Shown here in pieces: positions 10,201 through 22,719 of a DNA stretch of 30,676 nt. The notes beneath the pieces are model-generated. The model did no database searches, had not been told where the DNA came from, and was given only the letters and a program-made list of their open reading frames with translations. The position numbers were made by a program, and so were the translations under genes. Within the stretch, counting starts at the first letter, position 1. Every line of letters starts with the position of its first letter. The DNA is from Lingula anatina (lineage: Eukaryota > Brachiopoda > Lingulata > Lingulida > Lingulidae), in NCBI RefSeq assembly GCF_001039355.2, contig NW_019775995.1, forward strand, positions 109,096 to 139,771, given 5' to 3'.

Positions 10201-13096
10201 CTAACTCAAATGTGTCAGCACCACAATCTGATACTAAGAAAGATCAGTCAGCTCTTCCTTCATGTAAGTTCATTTAAAGTTTTTCAGTTTACCTGCCAGT
10301 AGGTGCTGCTTGAATCACTATTCTGAATAACGCAGAAGCATCATACTCTTATGTATTCCTTTACTTTGATCCTATGTTTTTGTAGTACATTAATTCCACT
10401 GATATTGACCATTATGTAGATTATGATTACTGATAAAGATGAATATAAGTATGTAAAATGGCGACAATATCAAAGCAGAATGTGCTCTTTTTTTTTTTCA
10501 GTGGACTTTGACTATCCAGATTTAGATGAAGAGCCCCCAGAGCCACAAAAGTCAGATGTACAGAATGGACCAAGTCTACAGCAGATAAACACTGATGGTA
10601 CTGTAACAACATCTACAGGACAGAATAGGCCTGTGGTGGATAGATCAATGAAACCAAAACCCCCTGTATCTGCTGTAGCAGGAAGTGACAGTAACAAGTC
10701 CTTTCAGCCACCCTTTACTAAACCAGCCACTGACAGCATATATCAGGAGTTAAAGAAACAGTTAACAGAGAAAAGCTCTAGCAGCAGTATAACTAACTTT
10801 GTTCCCCAGAACAGCAGAGCAGCTGAAAATGACCTAATAAAAACTGTACTGGATGATGAAACAAAGGTACAGCCTCAGTCACGTCCACAGATACCACAAG
10901 TCAACCGTTCATTGAAACCCAAACCCAGACCAATCCAGGAATATAGTGAATCCTCTGACAGCTCTACATTAGCCACTGCGCAGAAGGATATCACAGCCAG
11001 GCTAGATGAATTAAGAGTGGAAACAGAGGAGAAGGAGAGAGAGATGTTGGAGTATAAAAAGGAGAGGGAAAAGTTGGTTGCGGAACACAAAGCCAGACTA
11101 GCACGATTGAAGGATGAAGAGGATAGAATAGAGAGACTACAGGCCATGAGGGAAAAGGTGTCTATAATAGTTAATAGTTCATACAGCCTACACATTTACC
11201 TTTTTAGCCTACTGGTCACTGGAACTATTAAACCTCTGGGAGTTGCTAGCCAAAATCAAAATTAGTCATAAAGACAAAATATGCAGATAATGGAAAATTA
11301 TTTTGAAACTACCTGTAAAAATTTCCACTTTTCAGATTGGATGAGTAACTTAGAAGGATTCAAGTTTAATATTCAGACAATGTATGTGTCTGTATATCTT
11401 CTGAACTTTTTTCGTCTGACCATGCTGTCCCATCAGTCCCGCAAAAAACTCAACCATATTTTTGTTTCACTTTAAATAAATTGAGTACCTTTTATTGGTT
11501 AACAAAGAAAAAGATTCCTTTCTATAATCATAATAATCATTAATATCCACCATAAATTTGATGTTTGGCTTTGTTTGGTAAAAAGGGGTGTTTACTTGAA
11601 TATCTGTGTGATTCAAAAAAGCAATGGTACATTTTAAGTGTTTGGCGTTCTTGTTGTTTAGTGTTGGTTAGAAAACTTGAAAGAGATTGGGAATTATTAC
11701 AGGGAAAATGTTAACTTCTTTTAGACAGACCATAACTGCATGATGTAGAGGTGAAAATTTCTTACTGTTTTTTCTTTGGAATCTTAAAAACTCATTTGCC
11801 ATCTGGCTTGTGTAGATGCCATCGAATCTGATTCTTTGAATTCATGTGATTAATGTCTGTGAATTTTCCATCATCTGTGTGTAGTTTCTACTTTACACTA
11901 GTGACTTATGTTACAGACTTGGAATAAAAATGAAAACTAGAATGTAAATGTTGGACTTCACTATTTTAAACATAACTTAAAATCAAGAATTGTGATTTTA
12001 TTATCAGCAGATGAAGCAGACAATAATGAAGACCTAAACTTTTGTTTCTTTTAGGAAGAAAAAGAGGTTGCAGAGCTTCTAAGAAAAAAGAAAATGATTG
12101 AGAGGCAAATCAAGACGGAAGAAGAAAAACAAGAGGAGGAACAGCAGAGAATTAAAGAAGAAGAAAAAAGAAAGTTGGTTATTTATGCTTATAACATATA
12201 CATGCTTAACATATATATTTATATACTAGTAACTACTCTTTTGAGTGAAATGTAAAATTTATTTTGATTTCTTTGATAAGTATTTTCATACATGAATATT
12301 CAGTTATGTTATTGAAGTATAATGCATTTTTTTATGTATATAACATTCAGAAATGTATTCCTTACATAAGAGAAAATAGTTAATGTAAGCATTGTTGAGT
12401 GACCTCTTCACATGGCTAACATCCACTTTGAGATTGTAATATTTAAATAAAGGGAAGAAGATCTTCATCAAATCAAGCAAGAAGAAAAAGAAAAGTTGAA
12501 GATGCAACAGGAGGTGGAAAGATTGAGACAAGAGAGGAAGAAAAAGGAAATGGAAGATAAGAGAAGAGAGCAAGAGATACAGGAGCACAAAGAGAACATG
12601 AAAGCAGAGCAAGATAAGCTCAACAGAGAGGTCAGTAGACATTTTGAAACATGCTTGCATGTAAAACTTTCGAGTAAAAAATATTATGCATGAGAATAAG
12701 TATTTTTATTTGGACATTTGAATAACACTAAAATATTGGATTGCAAATTACTTTAAACTGTTTTTGAAGAGATGTTAATTTAGAATTTACATTAATGGAA
12801 ATGGCAAAACTTTTACTCTATCAACATTTGTTATTGTTTTTGAAATGTTAGGTATATTTTGCAGAGGGCTGATAAAGCAGCTAGAGAGGAACAAGAAAGA
12901 CGGGACAAGGAGGCAGCACTGAGATTACAGGTAACAAAGAGATTGTACTTGCCGATACAGTAGTGTCCATACATGTGACAATCACCTATGACTGTCCATA
13001 GTTCATGGTTCTGGAGCCAGAGCAGAAGCTAGTTCTAAATGCAACTGAAGTCCTTGTATTTATAGACACATTGTATAGCCATCACATTAATGATTG

Positions 13097-13142
<46 letters not shown>

Positions 13143-15036
13143 AAGACAAAGAACCGAACAAATTAGTCTGTTCTCTCTATTTTGATTTAAAAAGTCCCTA
13201 CAGCTGTTTCGACCCGGAGGCCTCGTCAGGGGCACAAACAGATCAAAAAAAAAAAAAAAAATTGGCTTCTCAGGTTGTGGATAAGTTCTATGGAAGTGAG
13301 ATTACAAGTCAGCAGAAAGTTTTACTTCAGTTTTGAAAGTGCTTTACACTCAAAATTTTCTGTTTATTTATATTTAAGTGGCTTTCAATAGATGATTTCA
13401 CTGTTAACATCAATTGACAGGTATAAGGTAATCAGTGTCCAGAAATAGATTTTAGAATGTGCATAGAATATATATCTCAGCTGAATGTTAAAAGGACAAA
13501 GGTGTTAACCAAATATGTTGTGTTTTATCCAATTATTCCACACTTTAGACATTAAAAAAATTTTTTTATTGCATGCTTAACAATTGTGTCTACTATCTGT
13601 GCTTATTGTGGGTTTTAACACTTATAATTATTGCCATGGCAATGGTCCTTGGGCCGAGCAAATCTTCATATTTCAGTAAGAATGTGTTGTGTTGTATGTA
13701 CATATGATTGTAAGTAGGAGTTGTTTGGATTACAGGAACAGAAAGAGGCTGAGGATGCCAGAAGGCTGGCAGATGAACAAAGAAAAACAGCTGCACAAGA
13801 GAGTGCAAGAAAAGCAATGGAAGAAAAAGCAAGGTTAGAGGCAGAGGAAAAGTCCAGGAACAAGGCAGAAGAGAAATATAAATATGACGCTGAAGAAAAG
13901 GCAAAGTATGTGACACAAGACAATGAAATTTATTGAAAATATTGCATCAGTTTTGTAAAAAATAGCAGGGTCTATGATATGCTAAATCTTGCAAAATTTG
14001 AGAAACAATGAAATATGTGGATCATATCTTCTCACTTTCAGATATAATGTAATATTTGGTATTTCAGTGGAGTCATCTTTCTGTACACACAGCCATCGCC
14101 TGTCAGTGGTGCCCTGCACTTTTCATTGTGAATTTAACGTAATAAATAGATAACTGAGTATTTATTATCCTCAGACTGCTTCATTGTCCTCCAATACAGG
14201 CCAGGTTCAAATAGCAGCTCTATTGGCCATTTTCTTGAAGTTTTACAGTTTTTTTGTTATTTAGCACTTTTCAAATATTGACATTTTGAGGTGAATTTAA
14301 TCATTTATATTTTTCTGCAATCCACCTATTTTTAGTTGCAAATATTTTTTTTTTTAATTGAACCATTGCACATATGCTATTTTCAAACTTCTTCCCATGT
14401 GATCTTAAATAAGAAGGTGGTGTTATTTCAGGCTGGAAGCAAGTGAGAAAATTAGAAGGGAAACAGAGGAGAGAGAGAGAGTCGAAAATGCAGCAGAGGA
14501 AAAAGCCAGAAAAGATGCTGAAGAGAAGGCCAGAGCGGACCAGGCTAAAAGAGGTAAAAAGTCATTTCAAGGGAGGGATTTATTTGTCATTGCTGGATGA
14601 GGAGGGTATATAGGTATTGAGAGAAGTTGTATTGACTAACAAAATCAAATGTTCATCTTCTGGTGGGAAAGTCTTTTTAAGTCTGATGTTTTTTCTACGT
14701 TCAGACACCCGTGTCCAGACGTGGAGCCATGGTCCTTAGAGTCACTGCTAAGGACACCATGTCTGTACACTGTTCTGGAATTATTAATCATAAACACCAG
14801 AAAAAGAGAAAGATATCACTGTTTATTCTCAAACTTACTGGAATTTTTCATAGGTCTAATGTAAACCATTCTTATTGGGTTTATTTTCATTTTGTGTAAA
14901 TTGTTTTCATTTCTTTTTTCATTTTTCATACATTTGCCTTTTTAAGATTTGACCCCCATGGGCCTGAAGCCCCATGCTAGTAACAATTTCTGAATTACCA
15001 TTAACAGTAAAACATAATAAAAATTGGGTGGTAATC

Positions 15037-15081
<45 letters not shown>

Positions 15082-18000
15082 ATTATATAATCATATTGTA
15101 CCAAAATTGACAAAAAAGATATTTTTTTAAATTAGATGTTTGTCATGTTTAGACTGTTTTAATGCCATTGCTTTGTGTACATTTTATTTTTAATATGTTT
15201 GTCCACTTGACAGCTTTGCTGCCTTGTTTGGACACATTGAATAGACCCAAGATAATAGGATAGAATAAGCAGCAAGTTTTAAGCCTTTACCCTGTGACAA
15301 TTATATCTTGACCTTTGACCTATTATAGCCACCCCCCAGGACACTTCTCTGCCAAGGGGTTGGGAGGCTAAAGTGGATGTGAGGACTGGAAGGACATTCT
15401 ATATTGACCACAACACAGGGACAACCCATTGGTCCTTTCAAACACAACCACAGGGTAAGGAGTGTGTCTGTTGTGGCAAGCTGTTTCATTGTTGTAGCTG
15501 TGACAGTGTGCTTATTTTTACATTTGAGGTTTTGTTTGAAAAACAAGGCAATTCAGTCATAAAATCATCAGAAGAGAATACTTTTGTTTTCAATTAAAAA
15601 ATTTTAAGGAATTTCAAAAGTTGTTCCAATCATAATCATTTCATTTTTCTGATTATGAATGTCCACAGTAATTTCTTTATTTGAGAGGAAGTTTTCTCAA
15701 ATGACGAATTTGAAGTATGAATATAAGGTACAAAAAAACTTGATCAATTTCTCAGTCAAGTACAAATACACTTCAGGGGTGGGTGGAAAAAAATGGTCAA
15801 CGTACAATTTAAATTTTTCATTTGCACCCTTACTAAAATGCCCTACAGGACTCTATGGGAATTAATATGAATTTTATCGAATGTCTTACAGAATTTTTAT
15901 CCAAAGGACCCCATAGGATTTCAAACCAAATTTTTATAGTGTCCTATAGGAAGTCCTATAAAATGTATAGGATTTGTGGTAATTTCCTATAGACCCCATA
16001 GGAAATTTCTGTCAGGGGCACAAAAAAATAGCCATTGATGAAGGCAATCAAATTAACAAACATGTCTCCATTTACCCATAAAAAGCATTGGATAACAAGC
16101 TTCAGACATGTGTTTTATGTATATAAGCTCAATTTACACTTTATATTATGTTAGATATTTTTCAAAATTATAATAAGATGGAATGCTTAACTACCAAAAA
16201 AAAAAAAATAGGATATGATGAGCTTAAAGTGATGGTGTTGTTTTGGATTGATGCTTCATTCTTTTTATTTTGTTATTTTTGAAACCTCTCTTATGTCTGT
16301 ATATCTTTATGATAATTTTTTTATCACAATGTAGCATTGCAAAATGTTCAATGATTTTTTTTTCCTCCAGTTTCACCATCTGCCAGTGGAAGGTACTTCA
16401 TGCAGCTACAAGATGAACCCTCCAAACCGAAGACAAACCTGAAAAGGACAAACTCCTCTCCAAACTTGACAAAACTTGGAGATGATGATGACTTTAAGGG
16501 AACTAAACTATTTCCATCTATAGACCGCACAACTAAGCCAGCTGCTAGGTACATCAGATTGATTGAAATTTAATATTTTTTCTGTAATTTTTCAACCAAA
16601 AGGTTATGTAATCTATTAACATATAGTTATGGAAACAGTTTTAAAATTGATTTAAATAAGATGATGACTATTTCTGATAGCACACAGAAACCAGTAGAAC
16701 TTAGCATTTTACAGAATGCAACTCAATTAATTGACTATTTAGATATAAGATATTATAAAAATTTAACTTTTTTACACAGACACAAAAGGATCTGAACGTA
16801 TTGTTATCACTTGCATCAGTCCCTTACTGAACTGGAACGGGACCATGCAGGAGGTGCTCAATCCACCCTTATTGCTGAATTATTAGCACAGTGACTCAAA
16901 ATCAAAACTAATTTAAACTTGAAGTCCATGGTTTTACTTTTTGGTCTAAAAAGGAAGCAGAGGCTAAAATATTTTCTGGTTACAATAATTTCATGTTAAT
17001 AAGTTATGATTATTAATAATGTGTATATGTGTATTTTTATCATTTAATATGTCTGTGACATTAGCTTTGGGGACACTTAATCATCAAGTGGTAATTCCAT
17101 TTTAGGTGAAACTTACTTGTGGGTCTGAAGTACAGATCAAGTTTGAAAATGGGCATGATCAAGTTATCACTTGTATTTATAAGTACAGATGTGTCTGCAC
17201 TTATAGCCATCATCTGCGTCTGGCGTTGCCATTGCTGTCGTCGCCTTGCACTTTCACCGATAACACAATAAGTGGAAAAAAACATTTTACCTTTTGGCTT
17301 GAAACTTATGGAACTGATGAATATTCATAAAACATAGGTCAAATTCGAAAATGAGGATGATCAGGCCATTTTTTTAAAGTTATGCTTTTTTTTCTCTTTT
17401 TTGAGCATATATGCAACACTGATAACACATTTCAAAAAAACAGATAGGCCTTTTGTCTTGAAATTTACAGGAATGGACAATCTTACTAAAATACAGGTCC
17501 ATTTCGAAAAGAGCTTGATCGGTCCATTTTTAGAAAAGTTATGCACTTTTTTCCCCCTTTTTTTTAAAAAAACTGATGGTCTTTATGCTGTTAAGCATTA
17601 TGTAATGTTGAATCAAAATTGAAGAAAAATCCTGTTTTCTGCACTGCCTCCATAATGGCCATTTAGGGAAACCAAGTAACTTCCTCTTCTCAAACTTACA
17701 GGAAAGTAACATAGGACTAAAATACAGCTTCAGTTGGTAAACCTGTCTTATTGTTTTTTTTTTTTTTTTTTTTTTTTTTTTTGTGGAAGTTATATAAGTT
17801 TTGTGTGTGTATGTGTGTATATGTGTGTGTGAAATTAATTTTTTCACATTGGCATTTTCAAGGTGTGACTTTGAGCCTCCATGGGCTTGAAGGCTTCTGC
17901 TAGTCACATTTTCTGAATATCCAAGCTACTTTTATTTTATTATTAAAAATTGATGGTCATTGTGCTGTTAAGCATTATGTAATATTGCACCGAATGTGAC

Positions 18001-19577
18001 AAAAACACTTTTTTGGATACTGCCGCCTTGATGACCATTAAGGGAAAACCATGTCACTTATGATTCTCAAACCTACTGAAAAGATTCATGGGACTGAAGT
18101 GTAGCTTGAGTTGAAAAACCAGTATGACCGCATTCTTTTTTCTGGAAGCTATTCAGTTCTTTGTGAAATTTTTATTTTTCATATATTGGCATTTTTTATT
18201 GAACTCCAACAGGCATGAAGCCGGATGGTATTTATATTTTTTGAATGTAGATGTTATGTATAGTAGATAATTAAATTGGTGTTGAATATGCAGTTAATCA
18301 TTATGTAATATTACATCAAAATTGTCAAAAAACCTACTTTGTGCACTGCCACCACTAATGTTATGAAAGGAAAACTGTGTTATTATTTTGGAACTTAAAA
18401 GAATGGTTCATAGGATTGACATTCAGGTCAAATTGGAAAACCAGCTTGATTGGATTATTATTTTTTCTTGAATGTTTGAAATTTTTATTTTCTATTTCCA
18501 TCATTTTTAAAGAATGAATTTGGAACTTTCATGGGCCTGAAGCCTTATGTTAGTTACACATTTTACTTACATCCATTCTACCTGTTTTGAATTATTAAAA
18601 TTTGATGTTGACTTTTCTGTTAATCATAATGTGTTTTTGCATCAGAATTGATAGCTATTTTGTGCATCATTTTTTTTCTGCTTTTTGTCTGTACATTTGA
18701 CAGCTTTGCTGCCTTGTTTAAACATTTACAGCCAAATGATAGGTTTATTTGCATCTGCTGGTTTATTTTTCCTTGAAATATTTCTTTCATTTCATGACTT
18801 TGAGTTTTTAATTGTAGGTTCAGTACCCCGCAGTTACGAGATGAGAATGTGAAGCCAGTGTTGACTGAGATCACTGCAGCTAGATTGAGAGGGTTCCAGC
18901 CTGTATATGGCAGTGTGGTATGTAATTCTATTGTTAGTCATTCCTTTCACTTGTCAGAACCACTCCAGATACACCTCTTAGATTAAATAGTTGTTGCCTT
19001 GTCTAACACTGTTGTATCTACAGTGTTAGCTTTTCCCTTTCTAGGATAGAATATCAGTTAGTCAAATGGCTAGCTGCATGTATGAACTATACATCTGATA
19101 GAAAAAGCTACTTTATATATGTTTAACATTTGTCTAAAATGACTATGTCAGCATGAGCCCAGGTTTATATAGTACTGTATTAGTTATTCATGTCAATGGT
19201 GAACGTCATTGTTGACATAAGTTTAAACAAAACTCAGCATGGATTTATACATGGCCAAATACTTCCAGAGGTCAATTTTTTGTGCCCAAGAAACCCTTCT
19301 CACTTGTAAAAAAAATGTAAGACACCCACCTCAAAATAAAATCAAAGCAAATTGTATATGTTATTTTTAAACCACATATCACAAATGCCTCTTAATATCT
19401 TCAGGGCAGAGGTTTGACTGGACTACGTAATCTTGGAAACACTTGTTACATGAACTCAACAATCCAGTGTCTAAGCAATACACCGCTGCTTGCCAAGTAC
19501 TTCTTAGATTCTATCTACAGGAACCACATTAACAGGTGAGAGCTTGGTTAAATTGCTGTAAACCCTAGTATGTTCAA

Positions 19578-19613
<36 letters not shown>

Positions 19614-21297
19614 GTGTGTGTGTGTGAGTGAGTCAGTGAGTGAGTGAGTGAGTGAGTGAGATGGATTGAACAACAACTCAAACTGAAATAATTCAGGAGT
19701 TTTTCATGACATTGTAATGGTATTTCACCCCAACTACTTCATGATATTGTCCTGGCACATGGGTAAAGATTGCACAGTCTGTGCTGTGATCAGTTTCTGT
19801 CCATGCCTTTGCTGTCAATGCCACATCTGTTCTTCACCCTATAACTGCCAAACCATTTTTCCATTTTAATTGAAATTTTCTGAGTGGTTTGCTTGGTAAA
19901 ATTGCAGTTTTTCAGAAAATTGTCATGATGACCTTATTTTTTGAGAGTTAGAGGTTTTGTGTTGACACCATGTGTCTGAACTTATAGTTATCAGTTGCAT
20001 CTGACATAGGCATCGATGGCATCTGTATAGTTGCAGTGCACTTTTTAACCATTAATGCAATTTATGGAAGTCCATGTGATGTATTATCCTCAAACTTACT
20101 GGTGTGATTTATGCCACTTAAATACAAGTCAAGTTCAAATAGCAGCTTTATTGTATTATTTTTCTTGCTTTTTTTGTGAAGTTTTCATTTTTCTGATATT
20201 TGCATTTTCAATGTGTGGCTTTGAAACACAATGGGATTGAAGCCCTACACTAGTGATATTTTTTGAATGTCCTTGATACCTATAGTACATAATTAGAATT
20301 TAGAATGTGATTATGTTGTTAATCATTTTCTAATATTGCATTGAAATTGACAAAAAACTACATTGTGCACTAGCATCATTATTTTTCTGCTTTGTTTTTG
20401 TACATTTGACAGCTTTGCTGCCTTGTTTGATATTGCGACATAAGTGCCAAACAGTGTTTTTGTTTTTACTTCCAATTAACTGAGTGGATTTTGATTTTTT
20501 TCTTTGCATGTATTTTGTTTCATTTTAAATTTTCTGTGTGACTTTTTTTTGCTAAAGTAAAGTCTTTTTTTGGAAATTAGCATGATTGGAATATTTTATG
20601 AAGGTTGCTGATTTATAATTATTTTTGTTATTGTAAATATTGTTTTTACCCCTTTTTTGCCTCTCTTTATTTGCCATCTTTGCTGGCTAGTTTTATGTAG
20701 AATTATATATTGAATGACTTTTTTGTCAGCATTTTACATTATGAGCATCAGTTAATAATTATTGTTAATGTTTCAATTTCATCTGCAGGGAAAACAAACT
20801 AGGGCGAAAAGGTGTGGTGGCAGATGAGTTTGCTCTCCTCATCACTGTGCTTTGGTCTGGACAGTACAAGTTTGTGGCTCCAAGAGATTTTAAGGTAGTG
20901 CTTTTCAACTTAAATCAACATTTCCATAAGTTTGATTAGACAATAAGCTTCCAAAATCCCAAATATTTTGCAAGTTCTACATCAAATCTACTAGTCGGAT
21001 GTCTCAGACTGGTGGTTTATGTAACAGAAAATCACATCGGGATTATTTCTAAAATATTAGTAAATGCTGTGAATTTGATTTTTTTTTCAGGAAGTGATGG
21101 TCTAATTCAGCTGCATGTTTTCTTATTTTGGTCAACAGCAGGCTCCCCAGGAAATCATGTTTCTACCAAATACTTTATATTTTCTATTTCAGGGAGTGAT
21201 GGGCAGATTTAACAGCACTTTTTCTGGTTTTGACCAGCAGGATTCCCAGGAATTCCTCATGTTTCTACTGGATGCTCTGCATGAAGATCTAAATGAG

Positions 21298-21344
<47 letters not shown>

Positions 21345-22652
21345 GTTTTAATGAAGTGTTTATGGCTTATATTTCATTTAAAATGAACACTCATTTTGGC
21401 AAAGTAAATTTTGACATATGCTTAAATAATTTTAATTTTGTTTAAAAGATGAAAAAGTTTTTTCCAATTTTTTTTTGGCTAGATTATCTATAAAAGTGCT
21501 TCAAAGGTATAATAAAATTAATTGGTTATTTTAGGAAAGATTCCAAATATTTTGCGGAAGGAACTGCAGCAAGCTTAGGATATTCTTAGGAATACTTAAA
21601 GATATCATTCATGATGCCTTATATGCAGGCATGAGCTTCATCCTCGGGAAATGCGGAATCCCGCGTTTTTTAATTCAATTCTAAGGCGCCCGCCCCCCAC
21701 CCCCCAACCTCCTGCCGGTTAGATGTTGGATCCCATGATAAATGTTCATTTTTAACCTAGGCTCATATCTGTATATGTTATTTAAAGCTGGTTCTTGAAA
21801 TCTCAAACTCTTTCAGGATATGATATCATTACATTATGATTTGTTTTAACACAAGAAACATTAACCAATTGATGTGGCATCAAAGGAACTGGTAAATTGA
21901 TTGTTATAATATATAGTAAAAGGAACCTCTATGGGATCTACTCTTAACAGTACATAATGATCAAACTGTGACAGTTTACTTCTGTGTGCAGGTGACAGTT
22001 CGTCCTAAGATGTTGGAACTGGACAGTGACCAAGTGAGAGACCACAGAATCCTGGCAGAGGAAGCATGGAAGGCACACAAGATGGCAAATAAGTCTTATA
22101 TTGTGGAACTGTTTCAGGTGAGTCTCAAATATACATAATACACAAGGTTGTGACAACCCTTACAAAAATTTCCAATAGCCTATAGGCCTCTGTGGGACTC
22201 AATGATGATACTACAGGACTTCATGGGACTATTTTGAAATTCTGTTGGATATCCTATAAGAAACCTGTCTAGGACATATCTGTTATAGGACCCTATAGGA
22301 TTTGGGCTAACTTTCTATAAGACATTCTATAAGACCCTTTAGTATATTTCTGTTAAGTAAGTTAAACACATACACATGCTCATACACACATGGCTTACTA
22401 GAGATGAGTCATATATGCAGCATAAGGTACAAACTTGTGAAATTTCTCTACCAATTCATAATCCAGACATTTAACAATATGGTGTACAAAACAGACATTT
22501 TTGTGTTGTATGTTAATGTTTCACTGTAATATTGTAGGGTCAGTATAAGTCCACCCTAACATGTCTGACCTGTAGGAAGCAGTCAGTGACATTTGACACC
22601 TTCATGTACCTGACCTTGCCCTTGCCATCAAGCAACAGATGTACACTGCAGG

Positions 22653-22719
<67 letters not shown>

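Noticed and set aside
11158-11265. Exon 8 continuing in frame to a stop at 11263-11265
   Set aside because: The extension has intron-like composition and the downstream exons fit in phase. A retained-intron short isoform is possible but unsupported.
12304-13923. Minus-strand leucine/serine-rich open frames opposite exons 10 and 12
   Set aside because: These are antisense shadows of the Lys/Glu-rich coiled-coil exons; no splice or family support.
21625-21720. Short GC-rich patch in intron 19
   Set aside because: Too short for a CpG island or RNA gene; no cloverleaf or known motif.
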